64,000 bases of DNA, from positions 1 through 64,000 of the forward strand of contig NZ_MLFR01000018.1 in assembly GCF_002095475.1 (NCBI RefSeq), given 5' to 3'. The DNA is from Pantoea rwandensis. GTDB taxonomy: Bacteria > Pseudomonadota > Gammaproteobacteria > Enterobacterales > Enterobacteriaceae. The position numbers and the translations under genes were made by a program. Position 1 is the stretch's first letter. Each line of letters starts with the position of its first letter. The notes below the pieces were generated by a model. That model searched no databases. It worked only from the letters and a program-made list of their open reading frames with translations, and was not told the DNA's origin. Below, piece by piece: positions 28,124 through 37,335 of the stretch.

Positions 28124-30489
28124 GCGTGTAACGGTAGCAGCAGAATCGTCAACATCTGGCGTGCGTTGGCCGGTAAATCGCCACCGCCGGTGTAGCCATT
28201 GTTTTCCACGATCACCGAATTCAAACCTACCAGCCAGTCATAGATGTAATACGCGGTGTGATTGGCCGGTGCGGCAGACAGACGCGTTAAACGCTGCCCC
28301 GTTGAAAAGCTCACGCTCGGCGCGGGTGGTCGCGCAAAAATAGTTTGTCCACGATTGACACGACTTTCCGGGCGCTCGCTTTCCGGGCGCTGTAAGAAGC
28401 CTAACCAGGCGACAAAATCGCCTAACACCGTCATGGCGCGCGAAACCTGGCGGTCGGTACGCGCTTCGTGTGCGCTGGCTTGGGCATCCGGCTCGTTCAG
28501 CGCGCTTTGCAGTTTGCTCAACACATTGAGTCGGAAACTGGCGGTAATCAGTTCCTCCACCAGCATTTCCAGCGTCGGCTTATCAACGTTAAGCAGCGCC
28601 AGCAAGCTGCGGCTTTCCGGCAGCTGGCGCAGATGCTCTAGCCACAGCGCAAACACCTGCTGCGGGAATTGCTGGTCGCGCTGACCGTTGTTGCGTGGTT
28701 CCGCAGGTGCGACAGGTTCATCTTTGAACAAATCAAATTCAAATCCGATACCGAAATAGCTTTGATCGGCCGCGGCAGTTTTAGCGCTGTGCTGCGTCAC
28801 GCTGGCACTGCTTTGACTCAGCCACAGCTGGCGCACCGCTTCACGTGAAGGCTGTAAACGCTCCAGCAGTTCACCGTGCAGACCCGTGCGATGTTGCAGA
28901 CATTTCAACAGCGTATCGGAAATCGCTTGTTTGCGTGCGGCTTGTTCCGGGGTAGCAGTGGATTCCGTCCACGGCTGTAAACGTTCCACCAGTTTCTGCT
29001 GCAGGCTGGTTAACTGTTGCGCCAGGCGATCGCGACGTGCTTCGGGCTGCATTTCATCCTGCAACCAGATGCCCATGCGGTCAACGCCGGCGCGATCAAG
29101 TGCCAGCATTGATCCCCAGCTATGACCCGGCTGGCCAATTTGACGCTGTACTGCTTCATCAACATTAATCTGCTGTTGTTGATAGCGCGCATCGTGGGGG
29201 GTAATCGCCCAAATCAGCCGAGGCTTTTCACCACTGGCCGCCACGGTTTGATGGATGTGCCACTCACGTAACGCGTTGACGGCGATGTCGGTGTCCTGGC
29301 GCTGGCTGGCTGCGGTGCAAATCAGCATCAAATCGATGCCCTGACGTGCGGCATACCAGCCCGGTAACAGGGCCCGCTTCTGTTCCAGTAGGGTGGCGCG
29401 CAGTGCGTCACGCTTGCGCAATTGCAACAGATCGTCTTGCTGGCCTTGATCGGCTGGCAATCCCGGTGCGGGTAGCTCCAGCATGTCCGCTTCATCATAC
29501 AGCGCCTGGCGGGGCGTTGAGCTGAGCGGAATGGTGATCTCCAGCGCCAGCAGGGCCAGCAGGCCAAGCGGTACCGGCTGGGGTTTACCAATCCGGTTGG
29601 CAATAATCGGGCAGACCTCAATCATTTCCTGTAAATCAGCATCGTTGCCGATCAGTTTCTCCGCCGGGAGAGAGGCGTCATCCGTCAGCAGGCTGAGAGG
29701 TGCCAGCAGACGTGGCGCCTGGCGCAGCTGATGACGCAGATGCAGCATATTACGCAGCTGTTCGTTCAGTGCGATTTGATTCGGCCACAACAAAGCGAAC
29801 AGTTGCACGCGGTCGTCCACATTCAGCCACGGGGCGAGTTCAATCGCCTGCGGCCAATAGTGGCGATCCAACACCTCTGCGTGACAATGCTGGCGGCGGC
29901 TCCAGGCCCATAAGGTGATCAGCGCATCGCTGTCGAGACCGGGTTCAGGTTCATTCTGACGATGACGTTGCAAACGCTGCAGGGCGGCGTCAATCACGGC
30001 GGTATCGGGTTGCGCTTCGGTTTTCGCGCATGCCAGTACCAGGCGAATCAGCTCAGCATCGCTGAGCAAGGTCATCTCCAGCGGCCAGGCGCTGGATTGC
30101 GCCTCGCGCTGGTGGCTGAAACGGGTCGCGATGGCAAAGTCGAGATTGCCGGGATTGACATTCTGGAAGTAGTTAACCACTTTGTCGCCAAGACGCGCGA
30201 TCAACTGGCCTTGGGCATCCCCAACCATTTCACTCAGCAACCAGGCTTTGCCTGCCTGAGATTGGCCAAAAAGTGCCAGCGTCACCGGACGGGCCAACTG
30301 GCGCGCCAGCGCATGGCTCTCAACACGCGCGCGCCGCAGTTGCAGTTGCAGCGTATCGGCCTCCATCGCCAGACGCGGGGCGTGTGCCTGATGGGTTCCA
30401 ATCCAGTTGAGTGCGCCGTCGAGCGTCTCCTGCATCATGCTGAGACGTTTGGCGGGTGTAACCGAGGTGGTTTTCTTAGCTGTTCTCAT
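28120..30489 (-). CDS. srfC: SrfC-family P-loop protein
   Basis: 789 aa. Called a virulence effector in Salmonella (SsrB-regulated factor) but with no established biochemical role. A P-loop-like stretch LFGQSQAGKAWLLSEMVG lies at about residues 72-89. It fits GxxxxGK, but the usual Ser or Thr after the Lys is Ala, so nucleotide binding may be altered. Much of the rest is helical and Gln- and Leu-rich, as in large dynamin- or GTPase-like proteins. It overlaps the srfB stop by 4 bases (ATGA) and is last in srfABC. No secretion signal is visible, so the effector label should be treated with caution. Confidence 0.82.
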   Translation of the reverse strand: MRTAKKTTSVTPAKRLSMMQETLDGALNWIGTHQAHAPRLAMEADTLQLQLRRARVESHALARQLARPVTLALFGQSQAGKAWLLSEMVGDAQGQLIARLGDKVVNYFQNVNPGNLDFAIATRFSHQREAQSSAWPLEMTLLSDAELIRLVLACAKTEAQPDTAVIDAALQRLQRHRQNEPEPGLDSDALITLWAWSRRQHCHAEVLDRHYWPQAIELAPWLNVDDRVQLFALLWPNQIALNEQLRNMLHLRHQLRQAPRLLAPLSLLTDDASLPAEKLIGNDADLQEMIEVCPIIANRIGKPQPVPLGLLALLALEITIPLSSTPRQALYDEADMLELPAPGLPADQGQQDDLLQLRKRDALRATLLEQKRALLPGWYAARQGIDLMLICTAASQRQDTDIAVNALREWHIHQTVAASGEKPRLIWAITPHDARYQQQQINVDEAVQRQIGQPGHSWGSMLALDRAGVDRMGIWLQDEMQPEARRDRLAQQLTSLQQKLVERLQPWTESTATPEQAARKQAISDTLLKCLQHRTGLHGELLERLQPSREAVRQLWLSQSSASVTQHSAKTAAADQSYFGIGFEFDLFKDEPVAPAEPRNNGQRDQQFPQQVFALWLEHLRQLPESRSLLALLNVDKPTLEMLVEELITASFRLNVLSKLQSALNEPDAQASAHEARTDRQVSRAMTVLGDFVAWLGFLQRPESERPESRVNRGQTIFARPPAPSVSFSTGQRLTRLSAAPANHTAYYIYDWLVGLNSVIVENNGYTGGGDLPANARQMLTILLLPLHA

Positions 30490-33458
30490 CGTTTGCAGAC
30501 GCTCCCGCTGTCAATCCAATACTGCGCGTTGGCATTGCCGGTCGCAGACAGCGTATTCAGTTTCAGACTCAGTTGATCCAGCGGCACGCGCGTGCCGTCA
30601 TCCATACGTGCATCGCTCAATATCAAGCGCTCCGGACCAAAATTGTCCGGTCCCGGCTGTACTGCCAGCTTAATCCGTAACACGCTTTCGCCCGCCACTT
30701 TGCGCGCCAGCTGTGGATCGGTGATGCTCAGACTGTAGAGCGGTGAGGCTGGCCAGCGATCGTTTTCCAGTTGACGGAAACCGAGGCAGACGTTGCCGCG
30801 AATACGGAAGCTGCTTTTACGATCCAGCGCAAAATCGCTGCTGTCGAGATCGATCTCGCTGTAACAGAGGTTGTCATCGCTCAGCGTGGCGTTCTCATCC
30901 AACACGCCCAGATAGCGAATGGTGGAGTAAGGCTCGAAATCACCGGCACGGAACCAGAAGCTGCTCAGACGCAGATCGAGCGCCAGTAGACACAGCATCG
31001 CGCCCACGGCGGCAGTAGATTTCGGGTTATCGATGCGGCCTTGCTTATTGAACGGATACCAGTCGCTAGTGTGATAGCCCTCCAGCGACAGAATACGACT
31101 TCCCGGCAGCGGTTGCAGATGGCGCACCAGCGCCTGAATGCCAGGGAAGCGTGAAGGACGCCCGGTCAGCAGCAGCACGTCACACTGGTAAAGTGATACC
31201 ACTTCACACATGGCACGCAGCGCAGGAATGATCGCCATCCGGTGTTGCAGGAATTCACCGTGCAGCTGCGCCATGCTGACCACCAACGGCACATCGAGCA
31301 GATCGAAGCGATTTTCACCGCCCAGCGTGCGTTGAATTTCACCGTTCACAAAGGCCAGCACGCTGCTGGCGGGTTTTTGCGGCACCAGCTCGCCAAACAG
31401 CGCGTTAATCTCGCTGTGGCTGTCGAGCGGGTCCCAGTTTTCGTAACGTTCTAGCACCGCCTGTGCCAGCGGAATAAACAGCTGCAAGGTGACTTGTTGG
31501 CGCAGGGTCGCTTGTCCATCCATGCGGCTATCATGGCCAAACAGCTTGTTCATCAGCGGTTCGGCTAACGTCAATCCGGCTTTTTGCAGACTCTGTTGCA
31601 GTGCAGGCAGAATCCATAACTGGATCACGTCTAACAGAATGTCATCACCCGCGACTTTAAAACCTTCACGGAACAGCAGGCGCGGAGTGATTTTGACGTT
31701 ATTGCCTTGGCCATCATCGAGACGGTATTGCGTGATGGCGAGATCGGTGGTGCCGCCGCCAATATCAATCGACGCGATGCGCAAGCTTTTGCCTGGTACT
31801 TCGTCGGCTTCACGTGGGCGATCCGGGCGCGCCATGCTGCTGAAGAAATCCTCGGCACGGCCGGCAAAGTTCACCTGGGTTTCATTGAACAGCCAGACCA
31901 TTTGGCCGCAGGTGGCTTCATCCCACTCCATCTGCACATCCGGCACCGGGCGCAGGCTTTTCGCCTGGCTCGCTGCGCTGAAATCTTCCTCTGCCGGATG
32001 CCAGCCTTCGGCTTTCCACACCAGCGCGATCGCTTCCTGCATGCGGCGACGGAAAATTTCGCGCTCCGGTTTTGGCATGGCTGACGGCAGCGTCAGGATC
32101 ACGTGACGCAATTGGCGCGGTGCCTGGCTTTGCGGCATGCGCTGACGCTGTGCCACGCTGTTCATCTGCATCATCGCTTGCGCCAGCAGCTCACACAGCA
32201 TAAAGGTCATCAGCGAACTGCGGCTGTAGCTGGCAGAGAACACCGGCAGACGATCGTCTTCTGCCAGTGCATGTAACGGTTGGCCTTCATCATTTAGCAG
32301 CAGGGTGAAAGGCAGGGCGGTCGCTTGCGGCTCGTCACTGCTGCCGTTGGCGTTGAAACGCCAGCCTGGCTGATAGCGTGCTTCATCCCATAAATAGCGG
32401 CGTGGACTGGAAAGGCCGGTGCTGCCTTCGGTGCCCGCGCGTAGCAGGGCCAGACGGCTGGCTTCGCGGCCCACGCGCGTCAGTGACGGCCACATAAAGG
32501 CGTTTTCGCGGCCGCTCTCTAAGGAGAAGTTAGCTTTACCGAAGCGGGTTTCAGCAAATTCGAGACGGCTGTCAAACAGCTCGTTGTAGACCTGATGCGG
32601 TTCAGAGAGGTCACGCAGTTGCAGTTCATAAGTCTGACGCAGACCGCTGCTCTCTTCAGCATGATCTTCCACCAGAATGCCGCAGGTGTGTGAGTTGCCG
32701 ACATCAAGAATAATATCAACATTCACCGCCGGGGTTTGCAGTGACGTGGCCTGAATATAGATCTCTGCGAGATCAAGCTGTTCACCCAGCAGTTCCAGCA
32801 GGTTGAGATAGTGCGCCTGATATTCGAATTCACGCAGTGCCTGATTCAGTTCCTGCTCACGGCGCGATTCCAGCGCATTCACTTGTTGGGCAAAGGTTTC
32901 ACGCAGCCAACCATCAACCCACGTGTGATCGAGAAACTCACCCAGCTCATAGTTATGCCAGGCCAAGGCAAAGCTCACGCCGTTTTGCGCATCGGCCTTG
33001 CTTAAACCGTGCTGCTCGCCGCCCTCTGGTTCGGGCACGATACGGGTATCAAAGGCCAGCGTGATGCGATGCGTGTTACCCGCCGCGTCAGGTTGGCTCA
33101 GTGGGGCAAGATGTAGGCGAGCCCAGTTATCCGGACCGCCAATAAAGCGACGACCGCTGGTGCAGCGCATGACCGGCAGCGGTAACCACTGGTGCGCCAG
33201 CAGCATTAACGAATCAGCCAAAGCGATATCGGATTCCGGACGCACGACTTCGGCTGCGCCGCCATCTTCAGGATAGAGCAGGAATTTTCCGCTATTACCG
33301 TCTACGTTCAGGCGCAGCAATGGACCATTTGCGGTTTGACGCACAAACTGACGACGCGCATTGAGCGCCGGCAGACGTAATCCAAAATCAAGAAACTGCA
33401 CACCGCTATCTTCAATCAGCGTGATTTTTTGTTTGTCATCGATGAGGGGAGCCAACAT
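30486..33458 (-). CDS. srfB: SrfB-family actin-like ATPase
   Basis: 990 aa. Two segments fit the actin/Hsp70/FtsA ATPase fold: the phosphate-1-like loop IILDVGNSHTCGILVED (about residue 252) and the phosphate-2-like loop IASIDIGGGTTDLAITQY (about 563). The N-terminal 240 residues are a separate domain with no recognised motif. A further loop near residue 760 (CDVLLLTGRPSRFPGIQAL) resembles the adenosine motif of such ATPases. There is no signal peptide. It sits between srfA (2-base gap) and srfC (4-base overlap), arguing for one complex in fixed proportion. The real function is unknown. Confidence 0.83.
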   Translation of the reverse strand: MLAPLIDDKQKITLIEDSGVQFLDFGLRLPALNARRQFVRQTANGPLLRLNVDGNSGKFLLYPEDGGAAEVVRPESDIALADSLMLLAHQWLPLPVMRCTSGRRFIGGPDNWARLHLAPLSQPDAAGNTHRITLAFDTRIVPEPEGGEQHGLSKADAQNGVSFALAWHNYELGEFLDHTWVDGWLRETFAQQVNALESRREQELNQALREFEYQAHYLNLLELLGEQLDLAEIYIQATSLQTPAVNVDIILDVGNSHTCGILVEDHAEESSGLRQTYELQLRDLSEPHQVYNELFDSRLEFAETRFGKANFSLESGRENAFMWPSLTRVGREASRLALLRAGTEGSTGLSSPRRYLWDEARYQPGWRFNANGSSDEPQATALPFTLLLNDEGQPLHALAEDDRLPVFSASYSRSSLMTFMLCELLAQAMMQMNSVAQRQRMPQSQAPRQLRHVILTLPSAMPKPEREIFRRRMQEAIALVWKAEGWHPAEEDFSAASQAKSLRPVPDVQMEWDEATCGQMVWLFNETQVNFAGRAEDFFSSMARPDRPREADEVPGKSLRIASIDIGGGTTDLAITQYRLDDGQGNNVKITPRLLFREGFKVAGDDILLDVIQLWILPALQQSLQKAGLTLAEPLMNKLFGHDSRMDGQATLRQQVTLQLFIPLAQAVLERYENWDPLDSHSEINALFGELVPQKPASSVLAFVNGEIQRTLGGENRFDLLDVPLVVSMAQLHGEFLQHRMAIIPALRAMCEVVSLYQCDVLLLTGRPSRFPGIQALVRHLQPLPGSRILSLEGYHTSDWYPFNKQGRIDNPKSTAAVGAMLCLLALDLRLSSFWFRAGDFEPYSTIRYLGVLDENATLSDDNLCYSEIDLDSSDFALDRKSSFRIRGNVCLGFRQLENDRWPASPLYSLSITDPQLARKVAGESVLRIKLAVQPGPDNFGPERLILSDARMDDGTRVPLDQLSLKLNTLSATGNANAQYWIDSGSVCKR

Positions 33459-33460
33459 GG

Positions 33461-34816
33461 TTACTTACTCTCACGCTTAATCGTCAACGGGAAGACCTGA
33501 TCTGCGCCATATTGCGCATTACAGCTGGCAATGCCATCACCGGCTTTACACACCAGTTCCGGCATCCGATAGCGCGACTTGTCACTGCAGGTCGCGGTGT
33601 AACGGCTGCGCACCACCATGGTACCGGCGGTGGTCATGGCAGCAGTGACATCCGCCTTACAGCGAATGCTATCGCCTTGGGTAATCACTGCGGTGCCTTT
33701 GCCGTTACGCAATTGATAACGCAGGCTCGGCGGCTTGCCGGTAGGCAGATTTGTCTGGCGTAAGGTCACGCGCCAGGTGCCGTTAATAAATTTCACAGAA
33801 CCCACACGTGCATCTTCGGTGGTCATTATCAGGTCGTCAGCCTTGGCCGGTTCGGTATGCTCAGCGACAATTTCAGCTGGCGCAGGGGGGGCGGCAGGTT
33901 CAGGGGCGGCAGCCACCGTGGCGCTTTTCTGAGGCAAAGTGACGGCGAGTTTTTCTGCTTTGGCCACCACGGCTGGCGGAGTGAAGATCGGCGCAGGCAC
34001 ATCGGCAACCGGCACGGGAGACGCCGGTGGTGGTGACGAACTGTGCAACCAGAAGGCCACGCCTGCGGCTGCCACCGCAGCAACCGGCAGCAGCAGCGCC
34101 AAGGGACGCAATGCCGAAGGGCGGCGTACAGGCGGTGGTGTCGGTTCGGAGGCGAGTTCCGCTTCGGCTGGCGGAGCGACTGGCTCAGGTTCAACTTTTG
34201 CTGGGGTGGGTTCTTCCACTGGCGCAGCGACGACGGGCGGCACTTCAATCAAAGGGGCAATGACCGGCGCCACTACCACGGGAGCGACAATCGCCGCCGG
34301 GGGTTCAGGCAGCAGAGGAGGCACATCCTCTTCGAGGCTGTCGCGCAGGCACGCCAGGGAGTCATCGCGCGAACGCGCTTGCGGATCGACAAAACCCCAG
34401 AAGGTGATCACGGGTTTGCCATCGACCAGATAAACGTATTGCTGATCGGGGAACTGCAACGTTTTGCTCAGCAATGCACCAAACAGACGCATGGCAGGAT
34501 TTTCGGCATCGCGGGCACGCAGGCTGGCGGCCTGTAAGTCCTGCTGATTGAGCGTCAGTAGCTCCAGTGCTTTTTGCCGTTCATGATCGCTGGCCGCACG
34601 CCAGGATTTCACTTTGCCGTTAAAGGGGGAATACCAGTCGAGGCGATCCCCGCGCTCGTTCGCTTGCGGAATGGCAAGGCAGTTGGCCAGAGTGGTCTGG
34701 CGACGCAGGCGCAGCGTTTCTCGGATTTGCAGGGCTGAAGCCCAGACTGGCTGACCATTTTCACCCAGTGCCAGTACCGTATCCAGATTGCCGCTGCGCA
34801 GAAAAGTTTTTGCCAC
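33461..34816 (-). CDS. srfA: SrfA-family membrane-anchored protein
   Basis: 451 aa from the GTG at 34816. The N-terminal domain (FLRSGNLDTVLALGENGQPV) is followed by a Pro/Glu/Val-rich linker (about residues 165-230), one transmembrane segment (LALLLPVAAVAAAGVAFWLH, about 236-255), a second Pro/Ala-rich linker and a C-terminal domain with Cys pairs (SIRCKADVT, ATCSDKSRYRMPELVCKAG). This is a cytoplasmic head and periplasmic tail, or the reverse. GTG 34816 is preferred to ATG 34855 because AAGGG lies at suitable spacing and the product then starts like other SrfA proteins. It is first in srfABC. Confidence 0.78.
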   Translation of the reverse strand: MAKTFLRSGNLDTVLALGENGQPVWASALQIRETLRLRRQTTLANCLAIPQANERGDRLDWYSPFNGKVKSWRAASDHERQKALELLTLNQQDLQAASLRARDAENPAMRLFGALLSKTLQFPDQQYVYLVDGKPVITFWGFVDPQARSRDDSLACLRDSLEEDVPPLLPEPPAAIVAPVVVAPVIAPLIEVPPVVAAPVEEPTPAKVEPEPVAPPAEAELASEPTPPPVRRPSALRPLALLLPVAAVAAAGVAFWLHSSSPPPASPVPVADVPAPIFTPPAVVAKAEKLAVTLPQKSATVAAAPEPAAPPAPAEIVAEHTEPAKADDLIMTTEDARVGSVKFINGTWRVTLRQTNLPTGKPPSLRYQLRNGKGTAVITQGDSIRCKADVTAAMTTAGTMVVRSRYTATCSDKSRYRMPELVCKAGDGIASCNAQYGADQVFPLTIKRESK

Positions 34817-34919
34817 TCGTTGGGCCCTTATCGGTGGTTGTCTGAAGCAGAACATCGTGTGTTTTGGCGATGGTAGTGATCTTAAGCCAAATGCAGAGGA
34901 ATCAAACGGCTGATAAAGG

Positions 34920-34942
34920 GGGAAAAACAGGGCGTTTTTCCC
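34920..34942 (-). terminator. Hairpin downstream of ydcO
   Basis: GGGAAAAAC (34920-34928) pairs with GTTTTTCCC (34934-34942) around AGGGC. It lies 26 bp past the ydcO stop and about 100 bp upstream of srfA, so it may insulate srfABC from ydcO transcription. Confidence 0.55.
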
Positions 34943-34968
34943 GCGTGTAAGTGAGAGTTGCTGAAATA

Positions 34969-36147
34969 TTAAGCGCGAGCGCGCTGGCTGAGGACTAAAT
35001 GCGTGATCATGCCGCCAATCAATCCCCAGAAAGCGGAACCGATGCCCAACAGTGAGATGCCGCTGGCGGTGATAAGAAAAGCAACAATGGCGCTGTCACG
35101 GTGCTGCGGTTCAGACAGCGCACGTTGCAGGCTGCCAGAGAGCGTTGCCAGCAGCGCGAGGCCTGCTAATGTCGCGATTAACACTTGCGGCAGGGCGCTC
35201 AACAGGATGGCAATCAGCGCGCCGGTAAACCCGGTGAGTAAATAGAAGATGCCCGCAATGGCTGAGGCCATCCAGCGGCGTTTAGGATCGGCATCGACAT
35301 CCTCACCCATACAAATCGCGGCGGTAATGGCAGCGATGCAGACCGAAAATCCGCCAAAGGGTGACAAGATCAGCGCGATAAAGCCGGTCCAGCCAGTGAG
35401 CGCTGAAACGGGTGCCTGATAGCCATGTGCCTGTAACGTCGCGATGCCTGGCGCGTTTTGTGAAGCCATGGTCACAAGGAAATAAGGTAAGCCGACGCCA
35501 ATCAGCGCCGCCAGATTAAACTGCGGCATAATGAATTCGGGTACGCTAAGGGTTAAGGCGTGTGCCGGGAAATGAATCGCCTGCTGGCCTAATGCGACCA
35601 AGACACCCGCGACCAGCGCCAAAATGATCGCGTAGCGGGGCAGCCAGCGGCGGCTGAGCAGCCATACCAAACACATGCTGCCACACAACGCAAAGTTGCC
35701 CTGTAAACCAGTGAAAGTACCCATGCCAAAGCGCAACAAGATCCCGGCCAGCATGGCAGCGGCCAGTGATTGCGGAATGTGGTTCATCAAGCGTGCAAAC
35801 AATCCGGTGACGCCACTCAACACGATCAAGGCGTTGGTCGCAACGAACACGCCCACCACTTCATTGAGGCTTAAACCCTGTACGCTGGTGGCGAGCAACG
35901 CCGCGCCTGGCGTTGACCAGGCCGCTAAAATGGGCATGCGTGTCCACACTGACAACCCAAACGACGCCAGTCCCATGCCAACGCCAAGCATCGACAGCCA
36001 GCCGCCAATTTGCTCGGGCGATGCGCCTGCGGCCTGAGCGGCCTGGAATATCAGTGCAGCGGTGCTGCTGTAGCCGACCAGCACGGCAATAAAGCCGGAG
36101 ACCAGCATAGGGAAGGAGAAAGCGCTACGCGAAGTGGCGGTCATCAT
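34969..36147 (-). CDS. ydcO: BenE-family inner-membrane transporter YdcO
   Basis: About 392 aa, with many hydrophobic segments. It aligns with E. coli YdcO (PMLVSGFIAVLVGYSSTAAL, AWSTPGAALLATSVQGLSLN, LVTMASQNAPGIATLQAHGY). The BenE family is named for benzoate:proton symport, but no benzoate gene is near and the substrate of YdcO is not known. The ATG at 36147 (or 36144) is chosen because AGGA lies upstream; an ATG at 36219 would run through the operators. It is divergent from the sutR-like regulator, as in E. coli. Confidence 0.88.
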   Translation of the reverse strand: MMTATSRSAFSFPMLVSGFIAVLVGYSSTAALIFQAAQAAGASPEQIGGWLSMLGVGMGLASFGLSVWTRMPILAAWSTPGAALLATSVQGLSLNEVVGVFVATNALIVLSGVTGLFARLMNHIPQSLAAAMLAGILLRFGMGTFTGLQGNFALCGSMCLVWLLSRRWLPRYAIILALVAGVLVALGQQAIHFPAHALTLSVPEFIMPQFNLAALIGVGLPYFLVTMASQNAPGIATLQAHGYQAPVSALTGWTGFIALILSPFGGFSVCIAAITAAICMGEDVDADPKRRWMASAIAGIFYLLTGFTGALIAILLSALPQVLIATLAGLALLATLSGSLQRALSEPQHRDSAIVAFLITASGISLLGIGSAFWGLIGGMITHLVLSQRARA

Positions 36148-36163
36148 CAGGTCACATCCTGCT

Positions 36164-36210
36164 TGTGCGTTATAGCGCACACTATTGCACGAGTGTGTTA
36201 TAACGCACAA
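36164..36210. promoter_or_regulatory. Paired palindromes between ydcO and sutR
   Basis: TGTGCGTTATAGCGCACA (36164-36181) and GTGTGTTATAACGCACAA (about 36193-36210) are near-identical palindromes about 30 bp apart in the 98-bp divergent gap. They are the likely operators of the adjacent XRE-cupin regulator, controlling both genes. Confidence 0.72.
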
Positions 36211-36245
36211 GTGGTACACTGCGCGCGACTTAGTCAGGAGACACC

Positions 36246-36791
36246 ATGGAAAATCTGCATCAACACCTGAGCCAAGCGCTGAAACAGCTGCGCCAGGCTA
36301 ACGGCTGGAGTCTGACGTTAGCGGCTGATCGCACCGGCGTCAGCAAAGCGATGCTCGGTCAGATTGAGCGGGGTGAGTCGAGCCCTACCGTGGCCACGTT
36401 GTGGAAGATCGCCACCGGTTTTAACGTGCCTTTCTCATTCTTTGTCCAGGGGAGCGATCAGCCCCCTGGTGTTGCAGCAACTTTTCGCCAGCCTAATGCG
36501 CAAATGCAGGTTAAACCGCTGCTCCCTTACGATGCGCAATTACGTTTTGATTTACTGGAAGTGATTCTGGCGGGAGGGGCGCAAAGTGATTCCTCAGCCC
36601 ATGAAGATGGTGTGATCGAACAAGTGGTGGTGTTGGAAGGGGAACTGCTATTGAACGTAGAAGGCACCTGGCGCCGCTTACAAGTGGGTGAGGCCCATCA
36701 GTTCGCGGCGGATAAACCGCACAGTTACCGTAATCCCCTCAGTACGCCGCTGCGTTTTCACAGTTTAATCCATTACCTACAGCGCGTTTGA
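36246..36791 (+). CDS. sutR: XRE-cupin transcriptional regulator, SutR-like
   Basis: 181 aa. The N-terminal XRE helix-turn-helix is LAADRTGVSKAMLGQIERGE (about residues 25-44), and the C-terminal cupin (VVVLEGELLLNVEGTW, about 127-142) is the probable ligand sensor. E. coli SutR (YdcN), next to ydcO in the same divergent arrangement, is tied to sulphur utilisation control. AGGAGA precedes the ATG. The two palindromes just upstream are its likely sites, giving self-control. Confidence 0.86.
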   Translation: MENLHQHLSQALKQLRQANGWSLTLAADRTGVSKAMLGQIERGESSPTVATLWKIATGFNVPFSFFVQGSDQPPGVAATFRQPNAQMQVKPLLPYDAQLRFDLLEVILAGGAQSDSSAHEDGVIEQVVVLEGELLLNVEGTWRRLQVGEAHQFAADKPHSYRNPLSTPLRFHSLIHYLQRV

Positions 36792-36821
36792 CCTTATCTA
36801 CTGCACTAAAATTACAAATTG

Positions 36822-36855
36822 ATACGAAGGTAAACTACACAGTTTACCTTCGTAT
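36822..36855. promoter_or_regulatory. Perfect inverted repeat before the MarR gene
   Basis: ATACGAAGGTAAACT (36822-36836) and AGTTTACCTTCGTAT (36841-36855) are 15-bp arms with a 4-bp spacer, ending 37 bp before the MarR start. The size and symmetry fit a MarR-family dimer site. No T run follows, so a terminator is less likely. Confidence 0.75.
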
Positions 36856-36892
36856 TTATATACTCGCGCTTCATCAGTAAGGAGAGGGTGCC

Positions 36893-37318
36893 ATGAGTGA
36901 CCTGAATAGCGCGGCTGCGACCTTACGCAGCATCAATGGCAAACTGGCGCGCCGCCTACGGGAATCGGCTCCGCCTGCCGATCTGACCTGGCCGCAAGTC
37001 TCGGTATTGGGTTATCTTGTGCGCGATGGTGCCATGACGGTCACCGAATTGGCCGATCTGGAAGGCGTACGCAGCCAATCAATGGGCGCGACCGTGGCCA
37101 GTTTGCAGGCGCAGGGTTTAGTCATCGGTGAAGCCGACCCGCTGGATGGCCGCAAAACTCGCTATTTGCCGACAGAGAGTTGTCTCACGCTGATTGCGGC
37201 GAACCGTGCACAACGTGATGACTGGTTGCTACAGAGCATGGCGACTACGCTCAATCCAGCAGAACAAAAGATCTTACTGGCCGCTCTTCCCTTACTGCAA
37301 CGTATTGCCGACCAATAA
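36893..37318 (+). CDS. MarR-family transcriptional regulator
   Basis: 141-aa winged-helix repressor. The recognition region is MTVTELADLEGVRSQSMGAT (about residues 47-66), and the wing contains EADPLDGRKTRYLPT. GGAGAG precedes the ATG. The hydrolase gene starts 17 bp after its stop, so the two are co-transcribed and the hydrolase is its probable target. The inverted repeat at 36822-36855 is the likely operator. The ligand is unknown. Confidence 0.9.
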   Translation: MSDLNSAAATLRSINGKLARRLRESAPPADLTWPQVSVLGYLVRDGAMTVTELADLEGVRSQSMGATVASLQAQGLVIGEADPLDGRKTRYLPTESCLTLIAANRAQRDDWLLQSMATTLNPAEQKILLAALPLLQRIADQ

Positions 37319-37335
37319 TCCTGAGAGGAATCAAC

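Noticed and set aside
33939..34433. Long plus-strand Gly/Ser/Thr-rich frame opposite srfA
   Set aside because: It is the antisense of the Pro/Ala/Glu-rich linkers of srfA, with repetitive composition and no start signals.
34817..34855. ATG start of srfA at 34855
   Set aside because: No ribosome site, and it adds 13 residues not seen in the family; GTG at 34816 has AAGGG upstream.
36822..36855. Inverted repeat before the MarR gene as a terminator of sutR
   Set aside because: No T run on the plus strand, and the symmetry and position suit an operator better; not fully excluded.
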